A DNA stretch of 64,000 bases from Burhinus oedicnemus (taxonomy: Eukaryota > Chordata > Aves > Charadriiformes > Burhinidae). The stretch lies in assembly GCA_008921705.1 (NCBI GenBank), contig VFFE01006594.1, positions 200,980-264,979 on the forward strand. The letters are read 5' to 3'. A program made the translations under genes and the position numbers. This document shows positions 38,611-49,925 of this stretch, one piece after another; positions within the stretch are counted from its first letter, which is position 1, and every line of letters starts with the position of its first letter. The notes beneath the pieces are model-generated. The model was not told the origin of the DNA, ran no database searches, and was given only the letters and a program-made list of their open reading frames with translations.

Positions 38611-40340
38611 GGGATATTTCTTGTTTGGTGTATTGAGCTGTTTTATCTCCTGGGATAAGGATCTACAAATAATATATAATCACCACTTCAACAGAATCCA
38701 AAGACCTCAGATAAGATTAAAATTTGCAATGTGGCAGACACTTTCAATAAATTGTTATGACACATTCCTTGATATAGAGAATGTTTGGTCGTGTGTGGAT
38801 GAGAAAGCCACAAGGACAGGGGAGGATTGTCTTTAAAATTAAGCAGAAAGTGGTTTTTATTTCAGTACTTTTCCCACATTCGTCACAAAAACGTTTGCGC
38901 TACATCGTAGCTTATGCAACTTCTGCAGCCTCTGGTGCTTACTACAGCAGCACAGAATAAAACAAGCCAGACAGATCCGGGACTGATGCAGAATTACAGA
39001 AATGAATGCTGAGGTCTGACAAAAATTCCAGAAACTTTCACCACCAAAGGCTGGAGGTCACTCCAGTGCCCACTCCATGCAAATACCCAAGTGCTGGGTG
39101 AAAGATGGATGGCCTGTAAATAAGAGAACAGGAAAAAAAATCAATGGCAGCGGGGACCTACGCTGTTCTGCTGCCAGGTGCAAGGCGCCAGCCTGCATCA
39201 AGTAAACTGGCGTATTTAGTTCACAAAGGAACGCTGGCACCTGGGCCCAGAGGTAAATAGAGGCCTGAATTAGACACCTGCTTTTCCTCATTGAAGTACT
39301 TACAGGTGGCGTGTGTGCTGCGGGAACAGGCTTTCCAAATGGATACCCATGTAAAAAAGAGCACACGGACCAGTGCTCCCTCAGCTAATCTGCAGGAATG
39401 GCATTGGGACCAGAAGGACAGCCAGAAGACATACAAGAACTCTGCAGCAAAGCCTGAAATTGAAGCCACTCGTCTCAGGCTGGTTTCAAAATAACCACAC
39501 AGTCCACTCTGTCCGCTCACCTTTCCACGGGAACCCACCTCACAGCGGTGTCTCTGGGACAGAGGATGAAGGACAAGGCTGTCTGGGATTGCGGTTCCAG
39601 GGAAGGGGCATGCCTTTGGACAATGTGGCTCTCTGGGGCAGCCCGGCAGGATCCAGCATGGAGAAGGGATTTAGGCAGAAGCAGGATGTGCTGTGGGGTG
39701 GACGGGGGCTGTATGAGACAGTGGTGCCCCAGCAGTGTGGGGCGGCATTCAGCAGAGGCCAGAGTCATCTTTCCCAGAGAATGGCCACAGAGTTTGAGTC
39801 ATGTTGATCACCTGTCAGGCTTCTACAACCTTTTTTTCCCCCTCAAACACCACCTCCACTGTTCCTTCTACACACGTTTTCCTTTCCTGAACTGCAGCAG
39901 GCCTGAACAGGAACGTGAACAGATCACAGAACATTTCTATGTTGTGCCTCCTTGCTCATTCAGCTAGAGCTTGTGAAACTTTCTATGAGGTCATCAACTT
40001 AAAGGCAAGGAAACTCAAACAGCACAGCCTGCACCTCACAACTGTCTTACAGGTAGCTGTATGCCCTGCCACAGCTGTGGCAAAGGGAGTTCCCCCCACT
40101 ACCTGCCCTCTCAGCATGAAACTTACCTCAAAATACAGTTTCCAATTCAATTCCAGTTAGGCAGTTCTTCTGGTTCACATGGTCTTTCTCAGGAATCCCT
40201 TTGGGGCTTTTCCTTATTGCCTTCACACATACACTCTTCTGAAAATGCCATTTCGTTCTCATTTTCCATATTCATGGATGGTATTGCCCATGTCTTTATA
40301 CATATACATTAAAAAAAACCCTCAAACATATATATATATG
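38611..40340. other. Non-coding stretch, no gene recognised
   Basis: The 39,360-39,800 interval is GC-richer and holds overlapping open frames of 139-144 codons on the plus strand and 105 on the minus strand. Frames open on both strands at once reflect base composition, not coding. An (AT)6 microsatellite lies at 40328-40339. Confidence 0.5.
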
Positions 40341-40344
40341 AGCA

Positions 40345-40815
40345 CTTCTTGATCCAAAGGAAACGGGCAATGGGAGGGCACTCGGAGATCACATGGGTAT
40401 GATGGGTTCAAAAAATGGCAGGCAGCCAATCACAGAGCAGTACGACAACAGGCTGGGGAAGACGCTGTCAAAAATGGTGGCTTCCACCGGATGTCGTGGG
40501 CAGGAGCTTCCTGTTCCAATGTACTTCCAGGGAAACTGGAAGGGGCAGCTGGTCCTGCCAGCCCAATGAGAGGGTGGCCTGCAAACACCTGGGTTATCAT
40601 GTTTTACAAAATAGCAACTCCTCAGGGGAAAGAGGTGGCGTCAGTGGGACACGTGACTGAGGGGGCGGGACTTCTGGGGTAAGTGGGGCAGGGACAGAGG
40701 GCGGGACTTCCTCCGGAAGTTGGGGTCAGAGGCTCTGTTGCTGCTGGCCTCTTGTAATGGTTGTCCTTCTGCCACTTGACAAGCTCGTAATGAAGATTTG
40801 CTTTATTAACAGAAG
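40345..40815. promoter_or_regulatory. CpG-rich promoter-like island, possibly an LTR
   Basis: About 400 bases of high-GC, CpG-containing sequence stand out from the AT-rich surroundings. Visible motifs: a CCAAT box (agccaatcac, near 40,425), two 'tcaaaaa(a)tgg' blocks resembling YY1 sites (near 40,409 and 40,468), ETS-type sites (ccggatgt near 40,488; ccggaagt near 40,713), a CACGTG E-box (near 40,650) and two copies of 'gcgggactt' (near 40,666 and 40,701). A splice-donor-like 'ggtaagt' is near 40,678. There is no TATA box. The right edge 'tgctttattaaca' could be the CA end of an LTR, with a left edge near 40,400. It may be a TATA-less promoter for an unannotated transcript or a retroviral LTR. 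Sequence alone does not separate these. Confidence 0.5.
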
Positions 40816-43800
40816 CTGGAATAGGATTAAGATGTCATTAGCACCCTAAAAGAAACAAGGAAAAAAAGTAACATCTGCGAGGGAAAATTCCTCCAAGAAG
40901 TAACAGATGTGATTCAAAAAGGCTTCTCTGAAAAGCAGTTTAAGTTTTAATTATTTAGCAGATCTCACTGGGTAGAAGCAAAACTCCCACAGATTTCTGA
41001 ACCATAAATAGCAGATGCAGATTACATTTGAAGGGATTTAATGCCAGTGGAAGAGTGGACACTTTTCTACAGAATAAGCGGTATGAAATGCCATCTTTAG
41101 AGACATATCCAAAAGAGATATAATTTAAATGCAGTAAAAAAACATGGAAAAATGCAGGTTTTTTATAAAGAATAAATTGCAATTCATTGCCACAAATGCA
41201 ATTATGAAATTCCCAGTGCTTCCTACGTTGAAAAGGGAACAGGACAAAGTGCTGATGATTACAGGGGAAAAACCACCTTCTGACGGGGATATGGAATACA
41301 TGACTGAAAAGGTTTTTATCTTGTTTTCATCTCTAATTTCATACTGATTGATTAACAGATTTACTCTGTGCTTCATATAATATCATGTATTATTCAAGCA
41401 ACTTCTTAAAATTTAACAAAAGCACAAGGAATGAGAGGAGGCTATCGTCATACACAGAATTTTAAATCTTGTTTCACCAAAGGTATGCTTTAAAGAAAAT
41501 ATCTACTAAGCATACCAACATAAACAAGCTGGTTTCCACACAGCATGAAGCCTGGTTTTGTTTGCCGTGTTTACCAGGTTTTTTCCATGCCAGGAGCCCT
41601 GTGTACAAAGCCGTGCAGTAGCTGAATAACATGCTGCAAGTAAACGAATCATTACAGAAGGGAAAACACAATTCTTACTCATTAGATTCACAATTCTTAT
41701 TCATTAATATATTCTTTCCCCTTGATTGAGTAGTAAAAAGGAAGAGGGCTGGGGATTTTAAGAGCTACACAGGTTTTTGAAGTGCAGCAATTCTCGCAAA
41801 AAGGCTGCAAGGAGTTAAGAAGGAACGAGTGATCTCTGTGTGCAACCCCACACTTTAGTCAATCCAGGTTACATGCTTTCTCTGCAGGTGAAATTCTATA
41901 TTCTGAAAAGATATAAAGCATGGCAACGTTGGGCTGGTACAGGACCTGAGGCACCGAATGGGGAGAAATTATAATAGCTTCCAGTCTCCTTTCCTGGAAA
42001 TCTGCTGTATAATTAAGAGTTTTCCACTTGAGTGAAAACTCCTATCATTCCATTCCTTTCTGACCTTTACTTTGCCCTAAATAATCTTGTTTACGCTGTT
42101 TGACTTTAGACCTAGCTACGTTTTTCCCCTATGGTTGCTTAAAGTTTTGTATTGAAATGGTTTCGGTAAGACAAACAGAAAAACAAAAAAAACCCTACAA
42201 CCGCAACAAAAATCTGAGCATGACTCGATCACAGGATGCTTTTTGTCTAGAGAACTTGATCACACCCAGCAATACCGATAAGCCAGAGACAGCAGACTTT
42301 ACGATAAATTCATAAAAGATAGACTGAGATTACAGAGGGCTCCTGAGATTTACAGACCCAACTAAAATTAAATCATACTTAAGCTCTTGACTCCCTAGGG
42401 AACCTTACATAGCTACCACAATTTGGTATCACAATTATTGTGACTATGCCTATCACAACAAGAGAATCTCACAAGCTCCTATGAGTCATTAGAAATAAGT
42501 ACCCCAAAGTGTGAATGCTTAACCAGAAAGGCCTTTTCTCTGCCTCACACGCCTGAGAATTTACTGTTACAGAATTTATTAAACATGAGTGTAGACACTG
42601 CAATTTTAGAGCCAAACTTCATCCTACAGCAAGAGGCTGAAGAAAGCTGTCAGTATGGCTAGTGAAATTACACCACAGTAATTTTCCTCTGCCTGTGGGA
42701 GATGGAGCATGATAAGCAGACACATCTAGATTTGAGGGTTTTTCTCACATAAACTTCTTTACCAGGTTGCCTTATGCTGACAGGATATGTAGATGATATG
42801 TGGATTAGGCAGCAGACAGATCATCTATCTAAATGCCATCATGAAACAGCTGCCCTCTTCTTTTCTATCCTGTTAATGCTAATCTTCCAAATCTCAAGCA
42901 GGCACTGGTATTATTCCTAGAAAGACAATAATAAGAGCAATGGACCCACCAAAACACTATGCAAAATGACATGTCACATTAGAGGAACACTTTGTTTTCA
43001 TCTGAGGTTTCAAAGTGTTGGAGGCAGCACATTTAGAACAAAACTCCTGGACTGAAACCTTGAGTGCTTCACAAATCACATTTTCTTTGCAAGCCAACAC
43101 AGCATATTTTTTCTTTGTAATTGCCAAGCTGCTGATTTTAATGTAGAGTGGACGCTGTCAATAGGCTGGGATTAATGTTGTGGAGATGCTTTAAGTACCT
43201 AGCGGGAAATAGCATTCCCTCTGATAAAATCATCTTTATTACTTGTACCTGCGCTTTTTGGTTCTAATGAGAAATCCCTGGCCCAGGATAGTCTTTAAGT
43301 ACTTGGGGGGATGTTATGCATTTACCTATGGCTTATTCATTATTGTAAGTACAGTCGCTGTCTGGAACTGGAACATCATGTGCAGCGGGTTGTTTTTTTT
43401 TCCTCTCTACAGCCAGATTTACTGAACTTCTTGGACATTGTGTGGAACCTTCTGATCCTATTTGGTGTTGCTACTGAGCTACGAGCCATTACATCTCTTG
43501 AGTATGTCTGCATACATTTTGTTTGCGCCTTACCATGTCTTTTCTGCTGACTTCTGTACACTGGAGACCGTAGAGATACCAGTGCAGTTCCTTGTGTGGC
43601 TCACAAAACATGAAGAAGGGAAGATGCTATAAACAGGGAGTTACATGACATGGGATCATCTGATATTAAAATCTTTGATGTCTGGACACTTGTTATTAAA
43701 GACACATCAGCATTTCTAACTGCAGCCACAAAAAGTTCAAAGTGTTTTGATAGAAAGACATTTATAAGAATGTTGACTATTAGAAGATGATTTTGTTTTC

Positions 43801-46800
43801 TTTTTACAATAAGTATGAAATTAAAACTAAAACATGGGTTTATGTGAGGTTTTCGTGTTAGTCCATCAGATCCCTGATGTGAGCTCCACATTTTCTTTTT
43901 ATTGGCACAACTGAATACTGTCGTGCAGGTTTTTCAGGCACACACATAACCCAGATGACTATCTGGCCATGTTGTGAGCAATGGCTGGAAAAAGACACCT
44001 CCACTTTTAGAAGACAGGTACAGGTAGCCACATGGTCAAGTGCATGCATACATGGTTCCTATAAACTGGTGATGTGAAATGAGAATTCAGGATTATTATA
44101 CTGCTACAGATCCAGCTGGTTACAGCTGTAATCCTGCAGGTATAATTTTATCCTCCAGGTATAATCTTACATGTTCACATCTGTAAGAGGCTGCTAACCC
44201 CTATTAAGTTGTTAGTAGTCCATTTAAAATGCATATAAAATACACTTGCAATATCCTTCCACTGTTTGACATCAGTTTTTTAACATTTCTATCTTCTGCA
44301 TTTAGGCCATTCGAACACCGCACATGCTTTGGTCTGGCAGCATTGATGCTTGAAAGATGACGTTGGCCTGTCTGCTAGAGGGTTGGTAGGGTGTACAGGA
44401 CCATTCTCCCCTTCCTGCAGCAAAGACCAGTGCATGGAACATGATTTTTATAAAAACCAGTCCAGTCGCACCCCCATTTACCTGGAAGAAGCAGATTTTG
44501 GTTGAGCACACTGTAACAGTGACACAACTTGACTCTGATGCTTCAGGGCCTGGGTGCACTGCCTGGGCAGTAGGACCCAACATAGCCAGCCCAGTCATAC
44601 ACCAGGGAGATGTCATGGGGTGAGTGCCACAGGTCTGGCACAATGGGGAAGGAGTCCAGCACTATGAGTCGCTTTAAGGCTCTCCCCTCTTCTCCCTTCT
44701 GCTGGCTAACATCTGCTCTTGCCTGAGTGCACGTTTGACCATGACATGCTGTGTGGGCGCCAAGAGCGGCAGGTAGTGAGTCATTGCCACCATCTTCTCC
44801 GTAGAGAGCTGCCTGTGTGCGGACTGGGCTTGATTCTGCAAGCTTGTGATGCCTGACAGTAGTGACAGCCAAAGGTATCATGGCTCTAGGACATCTTTTA
44901 GCTACGTTCTGAGAAAATTGGAAAAGCACTGTGTGGTAAACAAGTTCAGCAGATAAATATGACCCCAGGTGATGCAGCACTGATGTTTGTTCACTGTGGA
45001 CCAGGAACTTACCCCAGTGTATAGTTAATACATTCCTGCTTTGGATACTTTGGTGCTGAGCTGATCCCACTGACAGCCACCTGAAGGGGCCTGAATAATT
45101 TTTCTAGGAATTTATCTTTTTACTCGTCATGACAGGAACTGGGAAAAGTCAGTCAAGAAAATGACTTCGGAATATTCTGGTGTCTGCTAAAACACTTACT
45201 CATTGTACTGGCAATTTCTTCTGTCCTGGAGAAGGAACGGGTGACATTTCTCAGGATTATATGATGCTTCGTGTACTGCGGCTGAAATGCCGACTGAGTC
45301 CCCAAGACAGGGCAGTAATTGGCTCAGTGCAGGTTCTGTTCATCTCCCTTTGTGAACACAAAGGCTGGGAGGTAGCCAAGGAAAGAAAATGTACAGCAAA
45401 ACACAGCTGACATGAATGGCATAATAAACAAAAGCAGATGTGCCTCTTTACATAGTCAATGTGAGGGAGGTGGGAGCATAATATGTTTCAACAACAACAA
45501 AAGAAAACTGGTACCCAAACCCAGGAGGCTTTGCAGACGAAGATGCTGTCAGTGATCATAAGTGAAGTAGCATTTGCAGATCACTAGAAGATACCAACTG
45601 TGAGGAAATGACTGTTGTCTGTACCAAACCCACACAACAGCACAAATAAAGCACACAAGCGTGATGTGCGAGTTCAAGGCTTCCACTGAAATACTGTTGG
45701 CACTTGGGCTGGCAAACCCAGAGCCCTTCCCAAATCTATTAGATGGATCAAGATTCGTTACTGCCCTGCCGCGTAGTGTGTACTCTCAGATGTAGTCCAG
45801 TTTTTTCACCACAGACCAAAGGGAAACAATGTAAGAAATTAAACATGATTTAAGTGTAAATGACTCTCAAGTGCAGACAGTAGCACTCTTGAAATTCAAG
45901 ATGCTTTGAAATTCTGTATGTGCCTGGCTTATGGGTTACCATAATGTTAGTGTTGCTATAATGTCAAGACCACTGTGAAAGTACTGTCCTCTGTATTTAT
46001 TGGCATGCAGAGTTTTCACTGTATGTCTTAGTGGTAGTATGTGGAATGATAATGGATATTTTTGATCCCACCTAAGACGAAGGTTGCACTGAGATAAGAG
46101 TTTTGCCTACCAGTTTCACATATCAACCTCACACACTAAGAAACCAAAAACCTCACTCTCTGAAAACAGACAATGGGTGAGAAAATCGATAGGTAAAGTG
46201 ACTTTCCAAGGTTATTTCAGTGTCAGAGCCAAACTTCCTAACAGAAGTTATATCTCATGTCTAAATATCCCTTAGGTTAAGTCCCTCAGTGCTGCTGGCA
46301 GCAGGGTACATTAGATAAATCAGAGTATTCAGAAGGAAGGGAATGATGTTAACAAGATAAAAGGTTCTGCAATTCCTGTACTTAAATGACAATAAGAATT
46401 AATAAAATAATGGTTCTTAGATAGCATGTTTATATCTCTTAGAATTATCAGAGGTATCAGAGGAAGATGATGTATTCACATTTTATATCAAGCTATTCAT
46501 GTCTCGGGAGTAAGTTTTTCCCTTCCACAGGGAAGTTGGTGAAGGCTATGAGGGCTGTCCTTAGACTATAAGTGGTTTGGGCAAATAACAAGTCTTTGTT
46601 CTTCACTTGCACATCGTGGTCAGATACCTGGTCACAACAGGGATGCCTAAGCATCTCCACACGGAAGAATAAATGTTCTCCTTTCTGGGTTCCTAAAAAG
46701 ATTTCTTCTTAGCTCATATGCAGAATTATGCACCCATGTTTTGACAGTAACTGTCTTTGAAACTATAGACTTGTGTCTACTGATTTTATAGTGGATCATC

Positions 46801-49178
46801 AGGGATGCAAAGAACTATCCAAAAGTGAATGGCTATAGTATTAATAGCAAAGCTGTTCATTCACATCATGAGAGGCCCTAGATCATGATCATTATTCATG
46901 ACAGATGTTTGCAGCTGAGTTGTAACTAAAACAGGAGAGAGAAATTTTTTCAGTGCCACCTATCTAGAATTAAGTAGTATCTTAGTATTGTAACACAGAG
47001 ACAAGCTGGCAAATGAAGAGTTATACATGAAAAATGCACATTTATATACACTAGGATTCAGTGTGCAGTGCATACACAGAAAATTTCCATTTACGTTCTT
47101 TAAGGAGCAGGAAAAATGGCTTTGCAAATTATCTTCCAGTGTTGTGCTGGAAAGCCTCACAGTTATTTCATAAAAGCCATTTCTTTGTTTGCTTATTCCT
47201 TACATTCCTTTAAATGCCAAACGGCATTTTTCTTTACTAATGGCACTGTAGTCCAGAAGACCAGAAACAGCAGTAAGCTTATTAAAAATTAAAAAGGGCC
47301 TCTGAGGTAAAATAGCAAGAGATGCTTGACTATGCTATCAATGATTTTGGTGTTGGTTTTTGTTGGTTTTTTTCCTCCTTAAACTAATTTATTTTCAGGG
47401 CACTTGCAATATTCAAACCAGAGGACGTGGAGAATAGGTTTTCAGGCCAGAGGGGATATATTTCTTAAGAAAAGACTAGGAACTGAATGAAGGGGAAAAT
47501 GAAGAGGAAAGCTTCCCTTTTTTGGGCAGTTGCTGTTGTTGCAACTAAACAACCAACACAGTTGATCACCAATGAGAATTCAGTTATTGTATAGTTGCTT
47601 AAGTCTAACTTACAAGGCTGAAATACTCAGCACAGCCAAAGAATTAAAATAAGGCCTGGGAATAAGATGTGACATCTTACGCATTCATCTGATTTAAGGA
47701 AAAAATAAGTTTGCAACTACAGTGTTGAGATTTATGATGCAAATGTTTATGTTTCTATTTTACCCCTGGAAAGAAAGAAGCTCCATGCGTTCTAATAAGA
47801 ACATTGAAGTCTGAACAGTGATCTATGTACTCAGAGAGTTTATTCATACCAAATGTTTTTGGTACCAACTTAATTCCAAAACTTACTTTAAAAAGAAGAA
47901 TCAGCTCTCTACCTTGTAAAAAATTTATATATATTACAGTCCAGAAGCTTATTATTTATGCGCCCAAACAGAAAAGATTGCACCTGGTAACAAAAATTTT
48001 GCTTAACTTGTAAAAGAGCAAATTGCTGTTGAATCACTGATGCAAAAGCAACCAAAGAAGCACAAATAATTTGTTTAACATAATTCTAACTTATTTGTGA
48101 GCTGAACTGCAGTATTTTTTGCAATATAGTCCAATGGTGTGTGTTACTGTTCAACGTGTGGCAACTAGCTAAAACCATACCTTGAAGTTTACAATACAGC
48201 AAGAAGACAAGGCGTTTGCATGAGTAAAGGTGAAATATGTCGAGTTATTAAAAATTTAAATATAATGGATGCATATGTCCTATTAATGCTTCTAGATAAA
48301 AAAAGATTTATCTGATCATGGCAATGTTTACTGTTTCTTTTAGTGAAGGCATAAATCTTTGCATCTGCTTATTAATATGTTCAAACATTTTTCCCCTTTC
48401 TGCTTAAAATGTAGGTAATGTTCCCCAAAGGCTGTAATATTTAATTAAGTTATTTACTTTGATTCTGAAGTTGCAAACTATCTAAATCACAATCCCCTAG
48501 TCAGTACTTAAGCAGTAAAAATTTAAATTTAGTAGTCATTTTATGCATACCTTATATACTAGGAATTAATTTCATAATTCCTTGTTGGTGATGAAGATAT
48601 TTAGATTATCTCTGACCAGCATCCATAAAGGTGTTTGATTTTGTTATCACAGGGAGAGAAGACAAGAGGAAGTTGATCAGTGCACAGTATCATGTATTCA
48701 TCCCCATTCTCTGCTCTTTGCTCTATACAATTGTATTTTTCTTTCAGTGACTTCTCCTCTACTCTTTGGGCATGATGAATTATTTTACTCTGATGAAAAA
48801 AAATAAATTTGTGAATCAGACTTTTTGCAAATAAGATATCAAAATAATTTTAATTCTACCTTAGAGTGACATAATAAAAATAAAAATAAAAAAACCCAAA
48901 ATTAATAGGTCTGCTAAGTCAAATTAATACAAGTTGGGACCAAAACCAAAGTAGATTGATTTTAATGCATATTTATCTTATTACACTAACACACATTAAG
49001 ATTGTCTGGATGCCTTAACTGTGCATTTCTGTACCTTCCATTTATTTTGCATTCAACTTTGACTTTACAGAATTTGTGCTATTTGTTTAAGGGACAACTG
49101 TAGCATTAACTTTTTTTTTAATCTTAAATTGTATTTTTAAATGTTGACTTCAATTTTATTCCATTATTTTTACTTTTT
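40816..49178. other. Non-coding stretch, no gene recognised
   Basis: More than 8 kb without a recognisable gene or repeat. A 175-codon minus-strand open frame (44,543-45,070) and open frames near 43,243-43,550 (the latter followed by a gtaagt donor-like string at about 43,346) were inspected and show no known domain. The far right part (47-49 kb) is strongly AT-rich with many A and T runs. Confidence 0.5.
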
Positions 49179-49192
49179 GTGTGTGTGTGTGT
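49179..49192. repeat. (GT)7 microsatellite
   Basis: Seven uninterrupted GT units inside an AT-rich, T-run-bearing stretch. Confidence 0.95.
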
Positions 49193-49703
49193 TTGTCTCT
49201 GGAGGTCTACAGAGTGAAGAAGTTATTTTCAAATGTTTTGCGAATAACTGTGTTAGTCTAGCCACTGCTTGATTCAGAATTCTTAGTGCGATGAAAATAT
49301 TTAAGCTTGTTAAAAATAAATCTTAGTATCCCATTATAAACCATTTCAAGATCACACAGTTTTGTAACGGAGAACAGAATAATATGATAATCTGAATAAA
49401 AGAAATGCTGAAACAAAATATGTGTAACATACTAAACTGAGTATACAATGAGAGTTTCCAGAAGGTGTTAGGCACAGTGTGCATCCATGAGAGCCAATAC
49501 GGGATAAATTTGTAAACTTTTCATTTATCTGTTCCTTTCCACTTTCAAAAACCTACTGATCTTTGGGGAATAGTCAAACTTAGTGTATCTGAGTATGGGG
49601 AACTTTCATTTCTCCTCCAAGAAGGAAAAAAATTAAGGTTACTAAATGGAGTTACAGGCATAGAAAACATTCCTGCCCCAGAAAAAAGGATGAAAGAAAG
49701 AAA

Positions 49704-49755
49704 TGGGTCAGAACCTCAACTGATGTAATGTCAGGTGATTCCACTGAAATGCCTA
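49704..49755. repeat. Fragment resembling a palindromic sauropsid repeat
   Basis: The string 'gggtcagaacctcaactgat' then 'gtaatgtcaggtgattccac' and 'tgaaatgcc' resembles one arm of an interspersed, hairpin-forming repeat common in turtle and crocodile genomes (shape: ggtcagatcctcagctggtgtaaatc..ctccactgaagtcaatgg). I cannot give the family name with confidence. Only one arm is recognisable, and the other arm has been lost or is too diverged. Confidence 0.4.
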
Positions 49756-49789
49756 ATACAGACATCAGTTTTAAGGTGAAAAAAGCCTA

Positions 49790-49925
49790 TTAGACCATCC
49801 TAGTGTGACCTCCTGTACAATGCTGGCCAGAAAATTCCATCTAGTAACTCTGTTGCGCTGATAGATCTCTTGATTTACTCAAGAAGAGGATTTGGCTCTC
49901 CACTTCTTTGAAAGATCAGTAGATT
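49790..49925 (-). mobile_element. Ancient CR1-type LINE 3' end
   Basis: The plus strand reads 'accatcctagtgtgacctcc' then 'tgtacaatgctggccagaaa' and 'attccatctagtaactctgt'. This is the antisense of an old amniote CR1-type 3' region (shape: catctagtctgacctcctgtataacacaggccatagaacttca..taattcctgt). It lies just right of the palindromic repeat fragment. The interval has two ancient layers in 220 bases. Confidence 0.6.

Noticed and set aside
39360..39967. Overlapping open frames of 139-144 codons
   Set aside because: Several frames on both strands are open together, which is the mark of GC-rich composition and not of a coding exon.
43243..43550. Possible exon with a gtaagt donor-like string near 43,346
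   Set aside because: No convincing acceptor with polypyrimidine tract precedes it, and the translation is not recognised. Single donor-like hexamers are expected by chance.
44543..45070. 175-codon minus-strand open frame
   Set aside because: No recognisable motif, no splice-site pattern, and a locally higher GC content that lengthens chance frames.
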